Of a DNA stretch of 64,000 nt, positions 9,788-19,300 are shown piece by piece. The notes beneath the pieces are model-generated. The model made no database searches and was not told the DNA's origin. It was given only the letters and a program-made list of their open reading frames with translations. Every line of letters starts with the position of its first letter. Within the stretch, counting starts at the first letter, position 1. Both the position numbers and the translations under genes were made by a program. The stretch is from Metopolophium dirhodum (Eukaryota; Arthropoda; Insecta; Hemiptera; Aphididae): assembly GCF_019925205.1 (NCBI RefSeq), contig NC_083560.1:126453062-126517061 (forward strand). Direction: 5' to 3'.

Positions 9788-10394
9788 ATGCCGAAAATAA
9801 CGAACAATACACGTACAAAAATACATCGAACAACAACATATTCAAACTCAACTTGTATTAATTAAATCCAACTTCTCTTTCTTACCAAGCGCTATAACGT
9901 GTCTAGAAAAACAAGGAATGTCACTTGCCAGTTCTATTTCAATAGTAAAAGACGCAAAAATAAAATTAACTCAAATAAGTGGAGCACAAGGAACAGCGGT
10001 AAAAACAAAAATAGAAACTGTGTTGGAGAAAAATGTGGGTTACAAATTGATGGTTAAAATATTAAATATATTATCTGGAAACCAAGAAAGTTTCGAAGGT
10101 TTACCTGAAGATTTGAAATTAAATGACTTGGTATATTTTAAATATGCGCCGATAACGTCAGTAGATGTGGAACGTTCGTTTTCGATTTATAAAAATATGC
10201 TGACCAACAACCGTCGTGCATTTAAATTTGATAATATCAGAAAATGTCTTATTGTACAGTCAAACTTTACAGGTAAACAATTCATTTTTAAATTTTTATA
10301 TTTAATAATAATTTAATATATTAAAAAAAAACCCGACCTTTTTTTCATTGTAGGAGAAGACGAAGAAAACAAAATCGAACATACATTTCAGTAA
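9788..10394 (+). pseudogene. Deleted CGGBP1-like / hAT-derived gene copy
   Basis: The C-terminal part is intact over 9801-10272 and 10354-10394. Its residues KYAPITSVDVERSFSIYKNM and LTNNRRAFKFDNIRK match the C-terminal dimerisation region of hAT transposases and of the CGG-triplet-repeat-binding-protein-1-like genes common in aphids. A short intron (GT at 10273, AG at 10352-10353) joins a last exon that ends at TAA 10392-10394; AATAAA is at 10462-10467. An ATG at 9788 opens MPKITNNTRTK, which resembles the usual start of that family but is in another frame and stops soon. The zinc-finger and central parts are missing. An internally deleted copy explains this best. Part of it could still be transcribed. 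Confidence 0.55.
10273..10353 (+). other. Short intron in the CGGBP1-like copy
   Basis: Donor ACAG|GTAAAC and acceptor TTTTTTTCATTGTAG|GAG delimit 81 bases. Splicing keeps the frame (codon G|GA) and adds a 13-residue acidic tail, EDEENKIEHTFQ, before the stop. Confidence 0.5.
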
Positions 10395-10765
10395 TATAAT
10401 GTTGATAATGTTATTGTTGTCAAAAAATAACTAATTACAAAAAACTGTCTAAATTTAAATGAATAAATCAAATGTTTTAATTTTATTAAAAAAAATTGTT
10501 AGTTGCATATTTTTGTGCATATTTCAGTTATTTTAAGTGCATATGTGCATGCAATTTCCTACAATTTGTGTGCAATAAGTCCCAAACCCTAACCATAAGG
10601 AATGATCTATGATATATAATTAAGATTTTTACCTTAAATAAAATATAATTTCAATATTTTAATTAAAAGAGTCTAGGAACTCACTTATACTTAATTTGTC
10701 CAATATGAGGTATAATATAATTTTATATCCTGTTCACAAGTGCAAAGGTCAGCTTTTTCAGTAAA

Positions 10766-10839
10766 TTAATTTTTTTTATCCAATTTGGCAAATTCATTTT
10801 TGTAATGACAATGCTGTTCGATGATCTTGTCTTCTGTAT
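10766..10839 (-). CDS. Terminal exon of an unknown minus-strand gene
   Basis: On the minus strand a textbook acceptor (ATTTTATTTATTTTTAATTTCAG) precedes a short open segment with normal amino-acid use: TEDKIIEQHCHYKNEFAKLD, then KKN and TAA at 10768-10766. The exon is entered two bases into a codon. The peptide is charged and hydrophilic and looks like the tail of a cytosolic protein, but it is too short for me to name. TTTATT on the plus strand near 10480 would serve as AATAAA on the minus strand. The upstream exon is not identified; 12330-12428 is on the same strand but its own frame closes with a stop. Confidence 0.42.
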
Positions 10840-10935
10840 CTGAAATTAAAAATAAATAAAATTCAAATTGTAATATTAATATGAGTTATTATCTTGATTA
10901 TCAAGTGTCAGTATGCATTCAATGTGTTAAAAAAA

Positions 10936-10955
10936 ATATATATATATATATATAT
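10936..10955. repeat. TA dinucleotide microsatellite
   Basis: About ten uninterrupted TA units. Confidence 0.9.
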
Positions 10956-10959
10956 TAAA

Positions 10960-11964
10960 ATTAAACGCTGAATTAGATTTTTACAATTTCATAATGTACA
11001 AAAAATTGTGATTGTATTAATAGGAGATTGTAAATTGTGCCCATAGTATCCAAGTGACCTGAAATTCGGCGATATATATTTTGAACAATGTTGTACATTG
11101 GTATAAAACCCTAATGTGAAAATGTATTTTTTATAATTAGGTATCATTTACCATTTACCAAAAATAACCTAACAAAAAAATGTTCAACAGCTAATAGAGG
11201 CACCAATCCATATTATTTAATTTTTCCATTTTTGATTTATTTATTTAATGTAAATCAAACCAAAAAATCATTTTTGGAGAACAGCGATAGTTGTCTCCTC
11301 AGGGTAATGCTAAATGGCTATCTTAAAAATAATATTACTTTTAATTAATAATCTCTGCTGAGAGCAATTTACTGCATAGAAATTTATACTTGAAATGTTT
11401 AGGACGCAATTTATGTCTGTCGATATTAATATTTAGTGAAGAACATATTTTGTTAAGCCAGATTGGAGCTTATTTAACCATTTTTAATTAAATGAATTTT
11501 TTCCTTTTTACCAAACTACTAAAAAAATATTAGAATCGCATAGTAAATTGTTTTTACATAATTTAGGGCTTGAATAGATAACCATTTAATGGTGTGTATG
11601 ATATGAGTATATATTACTGTTTTAGTTTAGATAATATTAGTATTATAGTTAACATAAACATATTTTAAATTTAAAATAAATGTTATTCTTTTTAAGTTAT
11701 GTTTTTATTAGTAAATTACCATTTTAGAAACATTTCCTATTATGTTATGTTTTACATGTTTAACAATATTGTTTATTTTTCATAGGTTAAACCTATAAAC
11801 GTATAGTTATATGTTTAATATGGTTTATTAATTTTAATTATTATTTTCTTTGTACCTATATTGTTAGACTCACAAAACTTTTATACTTAACGTATTTAGC
11901 CTTGAATACCATTTAAAATTTTAACATAACTAATTCAACATAAACCTATCTGTTCTTGTTTTAG
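10960..11964. other. A+T-rich DNA, possibly intronic
   Basis: No exon or repeat end that I can support. It precedes the acceptor at 11964 and may belong to that gene's intron. Confidence 0.4.
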
Positions 11965-12289
11965 GGAACCATTTTCAAAAATAATATGTTTAGTCATTGA
12001 TTCAAATAATAGTACACCAATAAACCTATTATCAAAAATATTACCAACTGTGCGTGGATATATTAAGAGGTCTGGTTTTAGAATTGACCATTTTGTAATA
12101 TATTTTGAGGGCGGTGTTTTGATTTTTGATGTTTGTTCTAGATTTATAATTTTACTTCAGCGCCACTGTATAAGAAGGACAACACATGCAGGTGAAACTT
12201 GCGCTTTGGAACCAACTAATAAACATAAAGTTTTTCAACAATCATTGTCTTATTTAGTAGAATTTGTTACTACTGGTACACCTATGTAA
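11965..12289 (+). CDS. Last coding exon of an unknown plus-strand gene
   Basis: After the acceptor ATCTGTTCTTGTTTTAG (ending at 11964) the frame stays open for 107 codons to TAA 12287-12289; the first base completes a split codon. AATAAA follows at 12305-12310. The peptide begins EPFSKIICLVIDSNNSTPIN, continues through RGYIKRSGFRIDHFVIYFEG and ends SYLVEFVTTGTPM. It has mixed hydrophobic and charged residues unlike the surrounding noise and looks like a globular domain end. I cannot assign a family. Upstream exons were not found, so the gene may start outside the window or between repeats. Splice site, open frame and poly(A) signal together make a real exon likely, though it could belong to an old transposon. 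Confidence 0.45.
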
Positions 12290-12329
12290 TATTAATAGGT
12301 ATTTAATAAATGTCAGATACTAACCACAA

Positions 12330-12428
12330 CTAAAAGGCCCAGACCTTGTGTCCAACATGCTTAACGTGCAATCCTGCCTGGGCAAAGTCGTAACCAATGA
12401 CCATACCAGTTGGTCTGAATTCCAGATT
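12330..12428 (-). CDS. Possible minus-strand terminal exon
   Basis: A strong minus-strand acceptor with a branch-site-like ATTAATCAAC (CTATTAATCAACTCTATCTATTTCAG) is followed by 99 bases with no stop in any of the three frames until TAG at 12332-12330 in phase 0. The phase-0 peptide starts NLEFRPTGMVIGYDFAQAG and ends HVGHKVWAF. G+C is much higher than in the neighbourhood. I could not choose the frame with certainty, and the opposite strand is open too, so a conserved non-coding or repeat-derived piece remains possible. A 45-codon minus-strand ORF with similar G+C lies just upstream (12462-12599). Confidence 0.3.
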   Translation of the reverse strand, partial: NLEFRPTGMVIGYDFAQAGLHVKHVGHKVWAF

Positions 12429-12810
12429 CTGAAATAGATAGAGTTGATTAATAGCTTCCCTTCATCGTCGATGATCTATTGATGGCTGAAATCCATTACT
12501 AATAGGAACGAACGTCATCGCCGTTGTTGTTGGTCGAAAAGTAGGTTGTCTATTTTGCTCCGGCTCGCCGCCCGCAACGATGCGACATATTTCAGTCATA
12601 GAGAAGTATATTATGTTGATTTCAGTCGAAATAAAATGTTGACAATAGTGAAACAGTAAGTAAGGCAGGTAAATAGTAATAACAAGTAACAAACTATCAA
12701 GTAGGTAGGTATGTATCAACTAAAAGTTCAAAATTATCTCGTCTTGATCAGATTACGATAACGTTATCATTTAGCAGTGCGACAATGCTTATCACGTGAT
12801 TCAATTGAGC

Positions 12811-13110
12811 TATGAATTTCGAATTTCCGTTTATACCCATAGATAATATATTATAATATATATATATTATTATCTATGTATGTACCATTCGATTGTACTT
12901 CGTTTTTAAAAGCTTGTAAATATATTTAATTTGTTTGTAAAGAATTCGTTTTCCTAAAAAACAAAAATTAACTATTTCCCCAGCCCCTCATAGGTTATTT
13001 TGTTTTTTAGAAAAACGAATTCTTTACAAACGATAAAAATATCTTTACAAACCTTTAAAAACGAATATATGGAATAAACGAAAATTTGAAATTCCAATTT
13101 AGGGGGGCTG
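12811..13110. repeat. Large imperfect inverted repeat (foldback)
   Basis: The core arms 12901-12966 and 12998-13063 are near-perfect reverse complements (CGTTTTTAAA..., TTTGTAAAGAATTCGTTTT, CTAAAAAACAAAA). The pairing continues outward: GAATTTCGAATTTCCGTTTAT (about 12815-12836) pairs with the complement of ATAAACGAAAATTTGAAATTC (about 13074-13094). The left arm is interrupted at about 12838-12880 by a separate AT palindrome. Probably a non-autonomous foldback element. Confidence 0.7.
12838..12880. repeat. AT-rich palindrome inserted in the left arm
   Basis: CATAGATAATA at the left and TATTATCTATG at the right are exact inverted ends around an AT core. The matching right arm lacks this block, so it entered or expanded after the arms formed. 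Confidence 0.6.
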
Positions 13111-13214
13111 AGGAAATGGACATAAAATCTATCAAGTGCCCGTAATAACAAAAAAATCAAAGAAAATTGTAAAATGTATTAATTTATTTTTTTTAATTAA
13201 AAATATGGGCATAT

Positions 13215-13225
13215 GGGGGGGGGGG
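13215..13225 (+). repeat. Run of 11 G
   Basis: An uninterrupted G run at the 3' boundary of the LINE fragment on the other strand. Confidence 0.9.
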
Positions 13226-13830
13226 TTCCTCTCGGGAAATCATGTACCCATGGGTGAGTAGTGTGACCTATTCGGAGTCTATTGGTACTGGTTTCTATTT
13301 TACGGTAGTGATTATTTGGCCGATGAATGGTTGATTGGTTTATTTAATTAAGTTTAGTTCTTTGTACGGACCAAAGGTTTCGCCAGGATTGTGCTGATAA
13401 AAGTTTAATTATGTGTTTAGCATCTTGAGATGTTTGAGATATTACGTTTGGAGGCTTTTGATGCTGTTTTTTTAGCGAGCGTGTCAGCTTTTTCGTTGCC
13501 ATTTATTGATGAGTGGCCGGGAATCCACATTAATTTGACTACGTTTCCTTTGGCGTGGTGAGCAGAGATGGCGAGATGAATTTTCTTTGGTATGTCATTG
13601 GGTTTGTGAGTGTTGGCAATACTTGTTATAGAACTTACTACTTAGGGAGTCACTTAGGATGACGAAGTTATTATTTTGTTTTTCCAGTGAATATTCGAGT
13701 GCTTTTAGAATAGAAATTGCTTCAGCAATGTACATGGAGCATTCTACTGAAAGTTTATATGTCATTTCTTCTTTGTTATTATATATATGATAGCGATTCC
13801 CATAGTAAGATAATAAAATGATCAATGTAA
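13226..13830 (-). pseudogene. LINE ORF2 fragment: RNase H domain and C terminus
   Basis: On the minus strand the frame at 13825-13595 gives MTYKLSVECSMYIAEAISI and NNFVILSDSLSS, the RNase H segment with the conserved AE and SDS residues. The next frame (about 13618-13430) gives NTHKPNDIPKKIH and LMWIPGHSSINGNEKADTLA, the classic WIPGH..I.GNEKAD block with the last catalytic Asp. Further down, TNRLRIGHT and THPWVHDFPRG match the conserved C-terminal RLRIGHT..THG region. Frameshifts and stops break the frame, and there is no reverse transcriptase part. It is a short dead copy of an RNase H-bearing LINE, so it is a different family from the element at 6037-8865, which shows no RNase H. Confidence 0.8.
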
Positions 13831-14094
13831 TAATGTCAATTACGTCATATACCTATCAAAATATTTATTGTTTTTATAAATAAATTCTATTTCTAGAAAA
13901 TTTAAGTTTTTAAAAAGTACATCATCAAACTTACAACATTTTCGAATATAATAAATTTGTTATACTTTTATGTTGCTGCAAGTAACTTACAAATTACTGT
14001 AGTCTTTAAGCTATTACATATTAAAAACGCTCTCCTGTACAATTTAATATTTTTGATATAAGTATACCTACGGATCTCTTGTACTGACAGTACG
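13831..14094. other. A+T-rich spacer
   Basis: Nothing supported. Confidence 0.4.
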
Positions 14095-14226
14095 ATGTTA
14101 CTAACACCATTGCCGGATAGCCCACAAGAAATGTTTAGTAGGTATAGACACAGAAAAATAAGTTTTGGTATTCGACGACAAATGCGTATAGGTACCTACC
14201 TATTATCAGATGTGGAGATTGATTGA
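14095..14226 (+). CDS. Small open frame of unknown status (43 codons)
   Basis: ATG 14095 to TGA 14224-14226. The peptide starts MLLTPLPDSPQEMFSRYRH and is basic in the middle. Its composition differs from the Asn/Ile/Tyr noise nearby, and the frame is also open about 11 codons upstream. There is no domain that I know. It could be a fragment of an old ORF, an exon, or chance. Confidence 0.15.
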   Translation: MLLTPLPDSPQEMFSRYRHRKISFGIRRQMRIGTYLLSDVEID

Positions 14227-14377
14227 ACAGAATAGCTATTAAGAATAGCTTTATATTAAGATAACAATAGAACGTTTTGTTGCCTAAGTGATTGTAAATC
14301 TGTTTTCAAAAAAAAAAGCTAATTCATTTTACAGCCCTTTACTATACCTTTCTAATCGAATAAAATTATAATTGTTC

Positions 14378-14397
14378 AATCATGAATATTCATGATT
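14378..14397. repeat. Perfect 20-bp palindrome
   Basis: AATCATGAATATTCATGATT is its own reverse complement. Confidence 0.85.
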
Positions 14398-14984
14398 CGT
14401 ATATCATATAATAGTTATGATATTTTGCTACTACATTCGCTTACACCTTTATCCACTTTCAGACGCTATAGTATTGTACAATTTGTTATTTATGTTTAGT
14501 TATGATGATGATTTATGATTATGGTCTTACACAGTACCGTGTTCATGACTTAAATTAATGACGTATATAGATATTTATAACATGGATAGCTTATTTTGTT
14601 AAAAATTAGTAGTTGATGTCAACATTTTAGGATTTATAACATATAACGCTTATAAGTACTTAAATTAATTATTAAATATTAATATAATATGCGATTAATA
14701 AGTTCAATAAATATAATATGTTATTATAGTTATTAGTTAGTAACTTTTAAATAAAAAACAATGGTTGTTCTCAGCCCCATTGCCCGTATTATTACTTAAA
14801 AAAAAAATATTTATCAACTTTCAACTGTCGTCAACTATATAGTAAGAAAGACGTACATTTATATACGCTTTATCAGAATGAATTAATTTATGTGAAAATA
14901 TTGTTTTTACATACCGATTTTCCTAAAATTATCATTAATTTTGTGGTAAAAGTATATGAACTACATGCGTGAAAGACCTTGTCT

Positions 14985-15465
14985 TATATTTTATAAAGTT
15001 TGAGCTACAAATTAACTGTGGTTTTGTCAAAATTTGAACTTTAAATGCTTAAAAAAAATAATCGTGCATGTATATATCGTTAATATTTTTAAATAGCTAT
15101 AATAAAAACTTATGAGAAACCTTATATTACATTTTTAAGCTTTTTGACCAAACGAATAATTTTTAATTGACATTTTTAGAAAAAAAACTAAAATTAATCA
15201 AATACAGTCCAAGCAAAGACACGGTCTAGCCAAGGTTATACCGAACAATTTTAACAAATTTTTTTAACTATTTTTGATTTTTCGTTATTTTAAAAAAAAT
15301 ACCGAGAATTTTCAATGAGTTGAAATTGTAAGAACATTTTCAAATACACCACATATAAACGTCTGAAATTATTAATATAGACAAATAAAAATAAAATTGT
15401 AATTCATTTTCAAGCCCCTCTCTCTCTCCCAAATATTAAAATCCTGCGTACACCACTGCATATAA
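14985..15465 (+). repeat. Decayed dispersed aphid repeat
   Basis: TTTGAACTTTAAATGCTTAA, ACTTATGAGAAACCTTATAT and AATTTTTAATTGACATTTTTA are words that I know from the body of a frequent aphid repeat. The segment ends with CTCTCTCTCTCCCAAATATT and a CCTGCGTACACCACTGCAT junction typical of recent inserts. No coding capacity. Confidence 0.35.
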
Positions 15466-17370
15466 CTGAGTATGTTTTTAAGGAAAAGATCGTATAGATT
15501 ATCTACAGGTTTCTGCATTTTCAGCGTAATTACGACAAACGATATGGGACTTTATAATATAATTTAAGTAGATTAATGTATGCTGTGCATTTTTTTATAC
15601 AGGAAGAAAAAATATGTAACAGCAGTCTGGAAAGGAAATTAGTTATCGGGTGAACGAATAAATTATAAAATTGATTATAAAAGATCAAAAAGTCTTCACG
15701 TAATTTTAAAATGTCTTTCGTGACATTGTATCGAAGCTTAATGTGTACATAATACAATTCTGTGTAAGAGTTTAACACTTGACAAAACTCAAAGTTGTGT
15801 ACACAATGTTTCTCTGCAGCCGGGAAAAATTCATTTAATTTTGAAACATGGCTAATATTGAAAAATTGGATCGTTAATTTTTTGTATTATTTCTTATTGC
15901 GATCAGATTGTATATTGCTACTGATTGTAAACTCCAATTATTCCAATATAATAATATGATGTATACATTTGTAACTTTTAAGTAATAATAATGTAACAAT
16001 ACCAAATAAATATAGGTACTTCATTAGTTGAGACGGAAAAAAATTAAAGGATTTTAAAGAAATTATGGTTTTTATAACGAAAGTGCAATTATTTATCCAT
16101 TATAGTTGTCTTTGATATTATTTTTTAAGTAACTCGTTATCTACGTGTGATTTTGTTTTTACATTTTTAGAATTACATCATTATTTATATTAGAATAAAC
16201 AATGCAACAAAAGATCAATTTAAAATTAAATACCTATATAAAATAAGTCCAATTTATACAATATAATTTAATTAAAAATAAATTAATATTATGGTAATAA
16301 ATAATAATACATGGTATCAAAACATTATTAGTACTCAGTAGGTACATTTTTTATTTCTCTTTGTCTGATTTATATAACTGCGTAGGACATAGGTATACTT
16401 AGGTACATTATATTATATTATAACAACAGAATAGGTAATTATATCCACGATTAATAATTCTCAATTATAAATTGTATAATTATATTAACCGTATTATATG
16501 AGTGTTAATAAGTTATACCATATAAGTCATTAATAGCATTGATGATATAAAACAATGTATTTGTGTATAAAATAATCAATGTTAATAGAAATAGAATATG
16601 TATAACTTTTGTATTTTTTCCCTTTTAATCCTATACAATGGTAACCACTAACCAGACTACAAATTTCATTTGGTTTCGGAATATATAAATTTTATGTGGC
16701 ATATATGGGTATAAATAAATACATTTTTATGTTTTGTACATAATTCATATTATAGGTATAGGTAATTTTTTTAAAATATTTTTATTATTATTAGTATTGA
16801 AGATGCAAAACACGTTAGTCAATATAAACATACAAGATAAATTTGACGAAAACTGAAAAAAGTGAAAAAAAAATATTCAAGTAATAAAATTGCCTAATTT
16901 ATCCAATAATATTGATCAATCGAAAATCATCATTTAATTTAGTGGTATGTGCAACTTTATTAGCAGCTAATATTTTACTTGCTAAATTAATAACACAAGG
17001 CTTATATTATAATATAATATAACATATTATGTTTTAGAAAAAAATATAAAATTTGAAATTTTAGACAAGTCTACATTATAGGCATGTAAGATTTTTATAC
17101 AATACAAATGACAAAATATTATACATATTATGTAGGTGATAAAAAATTTTAATTCGTGCAAATACAATATATGTATTATGTGATGTATTATATAATAATT
17201 CATTTTTTCACTTATTTAAGGCGGCTCTTTAGTAGCTATTGGTTAAGAGGGCTGCAGCCGATTTTATCAAAAGTCAAAACTAATGTAGATTTGACCAATC
17301 TAATAACATTAATTTTGTTTGTTATAATGTTTTTTAATATATTATTTAAATTCCGTATCATAAAATAAAC
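15466..17370. other. A+T-rich DNA, one detached foldback end
   Basis: No exon was supported. GGCTGCAGCCGATTTTATCA at about 17250-17269, followed by AAAGT and GACCAAT, resembles the outer end of the foldback element just downstream. Confidence 0.45.
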
Positions 17371-17778
17371 CTTAAGGGGGCTGGGGAGGCTCCAGTCAAT
17401 GAAAAAAAGTGACTTTTAGACCAATAAGCTAGACAAAACTAGAAGAATTTGGTTCGACAGATTTTAATTTGAAAACGGGTAATGATTCATCAACAAGTTT
17501 ACTAGGGAATCATCGAGGTGATTTTGAATATTCCAATTATTGTTAATGTCATAATGAATAGTATAAATACAAAATATCATATTTTTTCGATATTTTTAAT
17601 ATTGGATATCACAGCTGAAAAAAAAAATTCAAAATCACCTCGATCATTCCCTAGTAAACTTGTTGATCAATCATAATCCGTTTTCAAAATTAAAATATGT
17701 CAAACCAAATTATTCCAGTTTTGTCTAGCTTATTGGTCTAGAAGTCACTTTTTTTTCATCGGCTGCAGCCCCCTTAAG
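17371..17778. mobile_element. 408-bp foldback element with 150-bp inverted arms
   Basis: The left arm (17371-17529) runs from CTTAAGGGGGCTG through AAAAAAGTGACTTTTAGACC, AATAAGCTAGACAAAACT and CAACAAGTTTACTAGGGAAT to CGAGGTGATTTTGAAT. The right arm (17627-17778) is its reverse complement with roughly one difference per 8-10 bases. The spacer is about 97 bp of A+T-rich DNA. There is no coding capacity, so it is a non-autonomous foldback/MITE. The ends are CTTAAG, itself a palindrome; the target duplication is not clear. Confidence 0.82.
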
Positions 17779-18089
17779 ATACATTTATAGAATTATATTG
17801 ACACATGGAGAATTGGATTTATACTTACCAAAGGCTTTATCGTATACATCATATTTATTGTCTGAAAACAATTTTAATAATTATACTATTATTTAATAAA
17901 AGTTAAGTGATTTCTAATGTAGCCGTTACTGCGCCTGTTATATTTTTGATGGTCGTAGTTTATTATTAGTGTGTGGGAGTTTGGTTAGTATTCGGGCAAG
18001 CGTGGTATATAATATGTTTTATATATCACACGTACGCACAACCACAAGTCATCGATGGCATTAGAAAATCATCTTGACGTACTTAGATA

Positions 18090-18121
18090 GGTAAACAATA
18101 GACAATAGACAATAGACAATA
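18090..18121 (+). repeat. Short tandem repeat of ACAATAG
   Basis: Four 7-bp units in a row. Confidence 0.85.
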
Positions 18122-19244
18122 GTATATTTTTAGTTCATTTTTTGGAGTTTTTAAGGGAATTTTACACTTTTGTGTGTTTTAGGTCAGAAATCTTGTCTCT
18201 GTACTAGTCTATATTCATATGATACTTATATTATATTTAGTGTTGTTTTAGTTCTATCAGTGCTCTGTGTAAAATTAACCATATATTACCGAAATTGTGA
18301 ATTTTTGTGCTTGAAATAGTATCTATCTATTCATTATAGTTTAATGGAGTGGACCAATACTGTCCATGGTTAATTTTAACAGCCTGCGAATTTTTTACTT
18401 TAAAAAGTGAACCGGTAATATAAATATGAGTATGCGCTGAAGCAGGAAGCTGATATATTATAATTTATAATACTACCTATACTATTGTTAATTTTGTTTT
18501 AAAGTGCGTTAATAATGTGCCGTGGTACCTATACTGCAGGTAGGTACTCAACAATAAATAATAATTATTAATAACTGTCTATTGTGTATAAGTAAGGTCA
18601 CCTACTCACTTCATGGCCAACCCGAAGTAGTAAAATATTAATTATTTCGATGATACCTACCCAATTTAATAAAATGTTTCAATGTATGGGGCGGAATATA
18701 TTATTTGGACGTATATAATATTATAATTTAAGTGCAAAGATCTGAGACAGTATTATTATATGTTGTCCGATAAGACATTACATTTGGCCAAGAAAAACGA
18801 ATCGTAAAAATATGTTTCGTCTTTACGTCATCATGGGATCGTACATAAATGTTTTAATGATCAATTATAGGTCTGTGGTCGCGTAACGTCGTGGTGTATG
18901 CACAATTAAATTAATAGTATATGCTGTAATAATAATAATAATAATAATTATGCGCCAGACGGGGAAAAAAAGAAGTGAAAAAAAAAACAATTCATCTCAA
19001 ATCGGGACGAACACACGTGGGAAACGAATCGTAATGTGCTCGTGTAGTATTATTATGGTCCAAGTACAGCTGCAGATTCCGACGAAGCGCGCAGCATATT
19101 TTCGACGCGTTAGTTTTGCGGAGTTTTTTTTCACTTGAAATAATTTCACTCGTATAGGCCATAAAAATATTGTATTAATCAGTTTTAATTTTAATTTTAA
19201 TTTCAATTACACAAATATTAATTTATCAAATAGACAAGTCTAAG
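18122..19244. other. A+T-rich DNA with scattered CpG-rich patches
   Basis: Includes an AAT microsatellite at about 18929-18948 and a CpG-richer patch at 19000-19140. Open frames on both strands there (18950-19138, 18997-19206) overlap each other and show no domain. Confidence 0.4.
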
Positions 19245-19300
19245 CAGAGGCGTGATCAGGAATTTTGGATTGAGGGGGGGGGGGGGGGGGAATTGAAATT
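19245..19300 (+). repeat. Repeat fragment with a run of 17 G
   Basis: GGCGTGATCAGGAATTTTGGATTGA leads into an uninterrupted G17 run (19274-19290). The leading words resemble an aphid repeat end that is usually followed by a G run of variable length. Confidence 0.5.
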
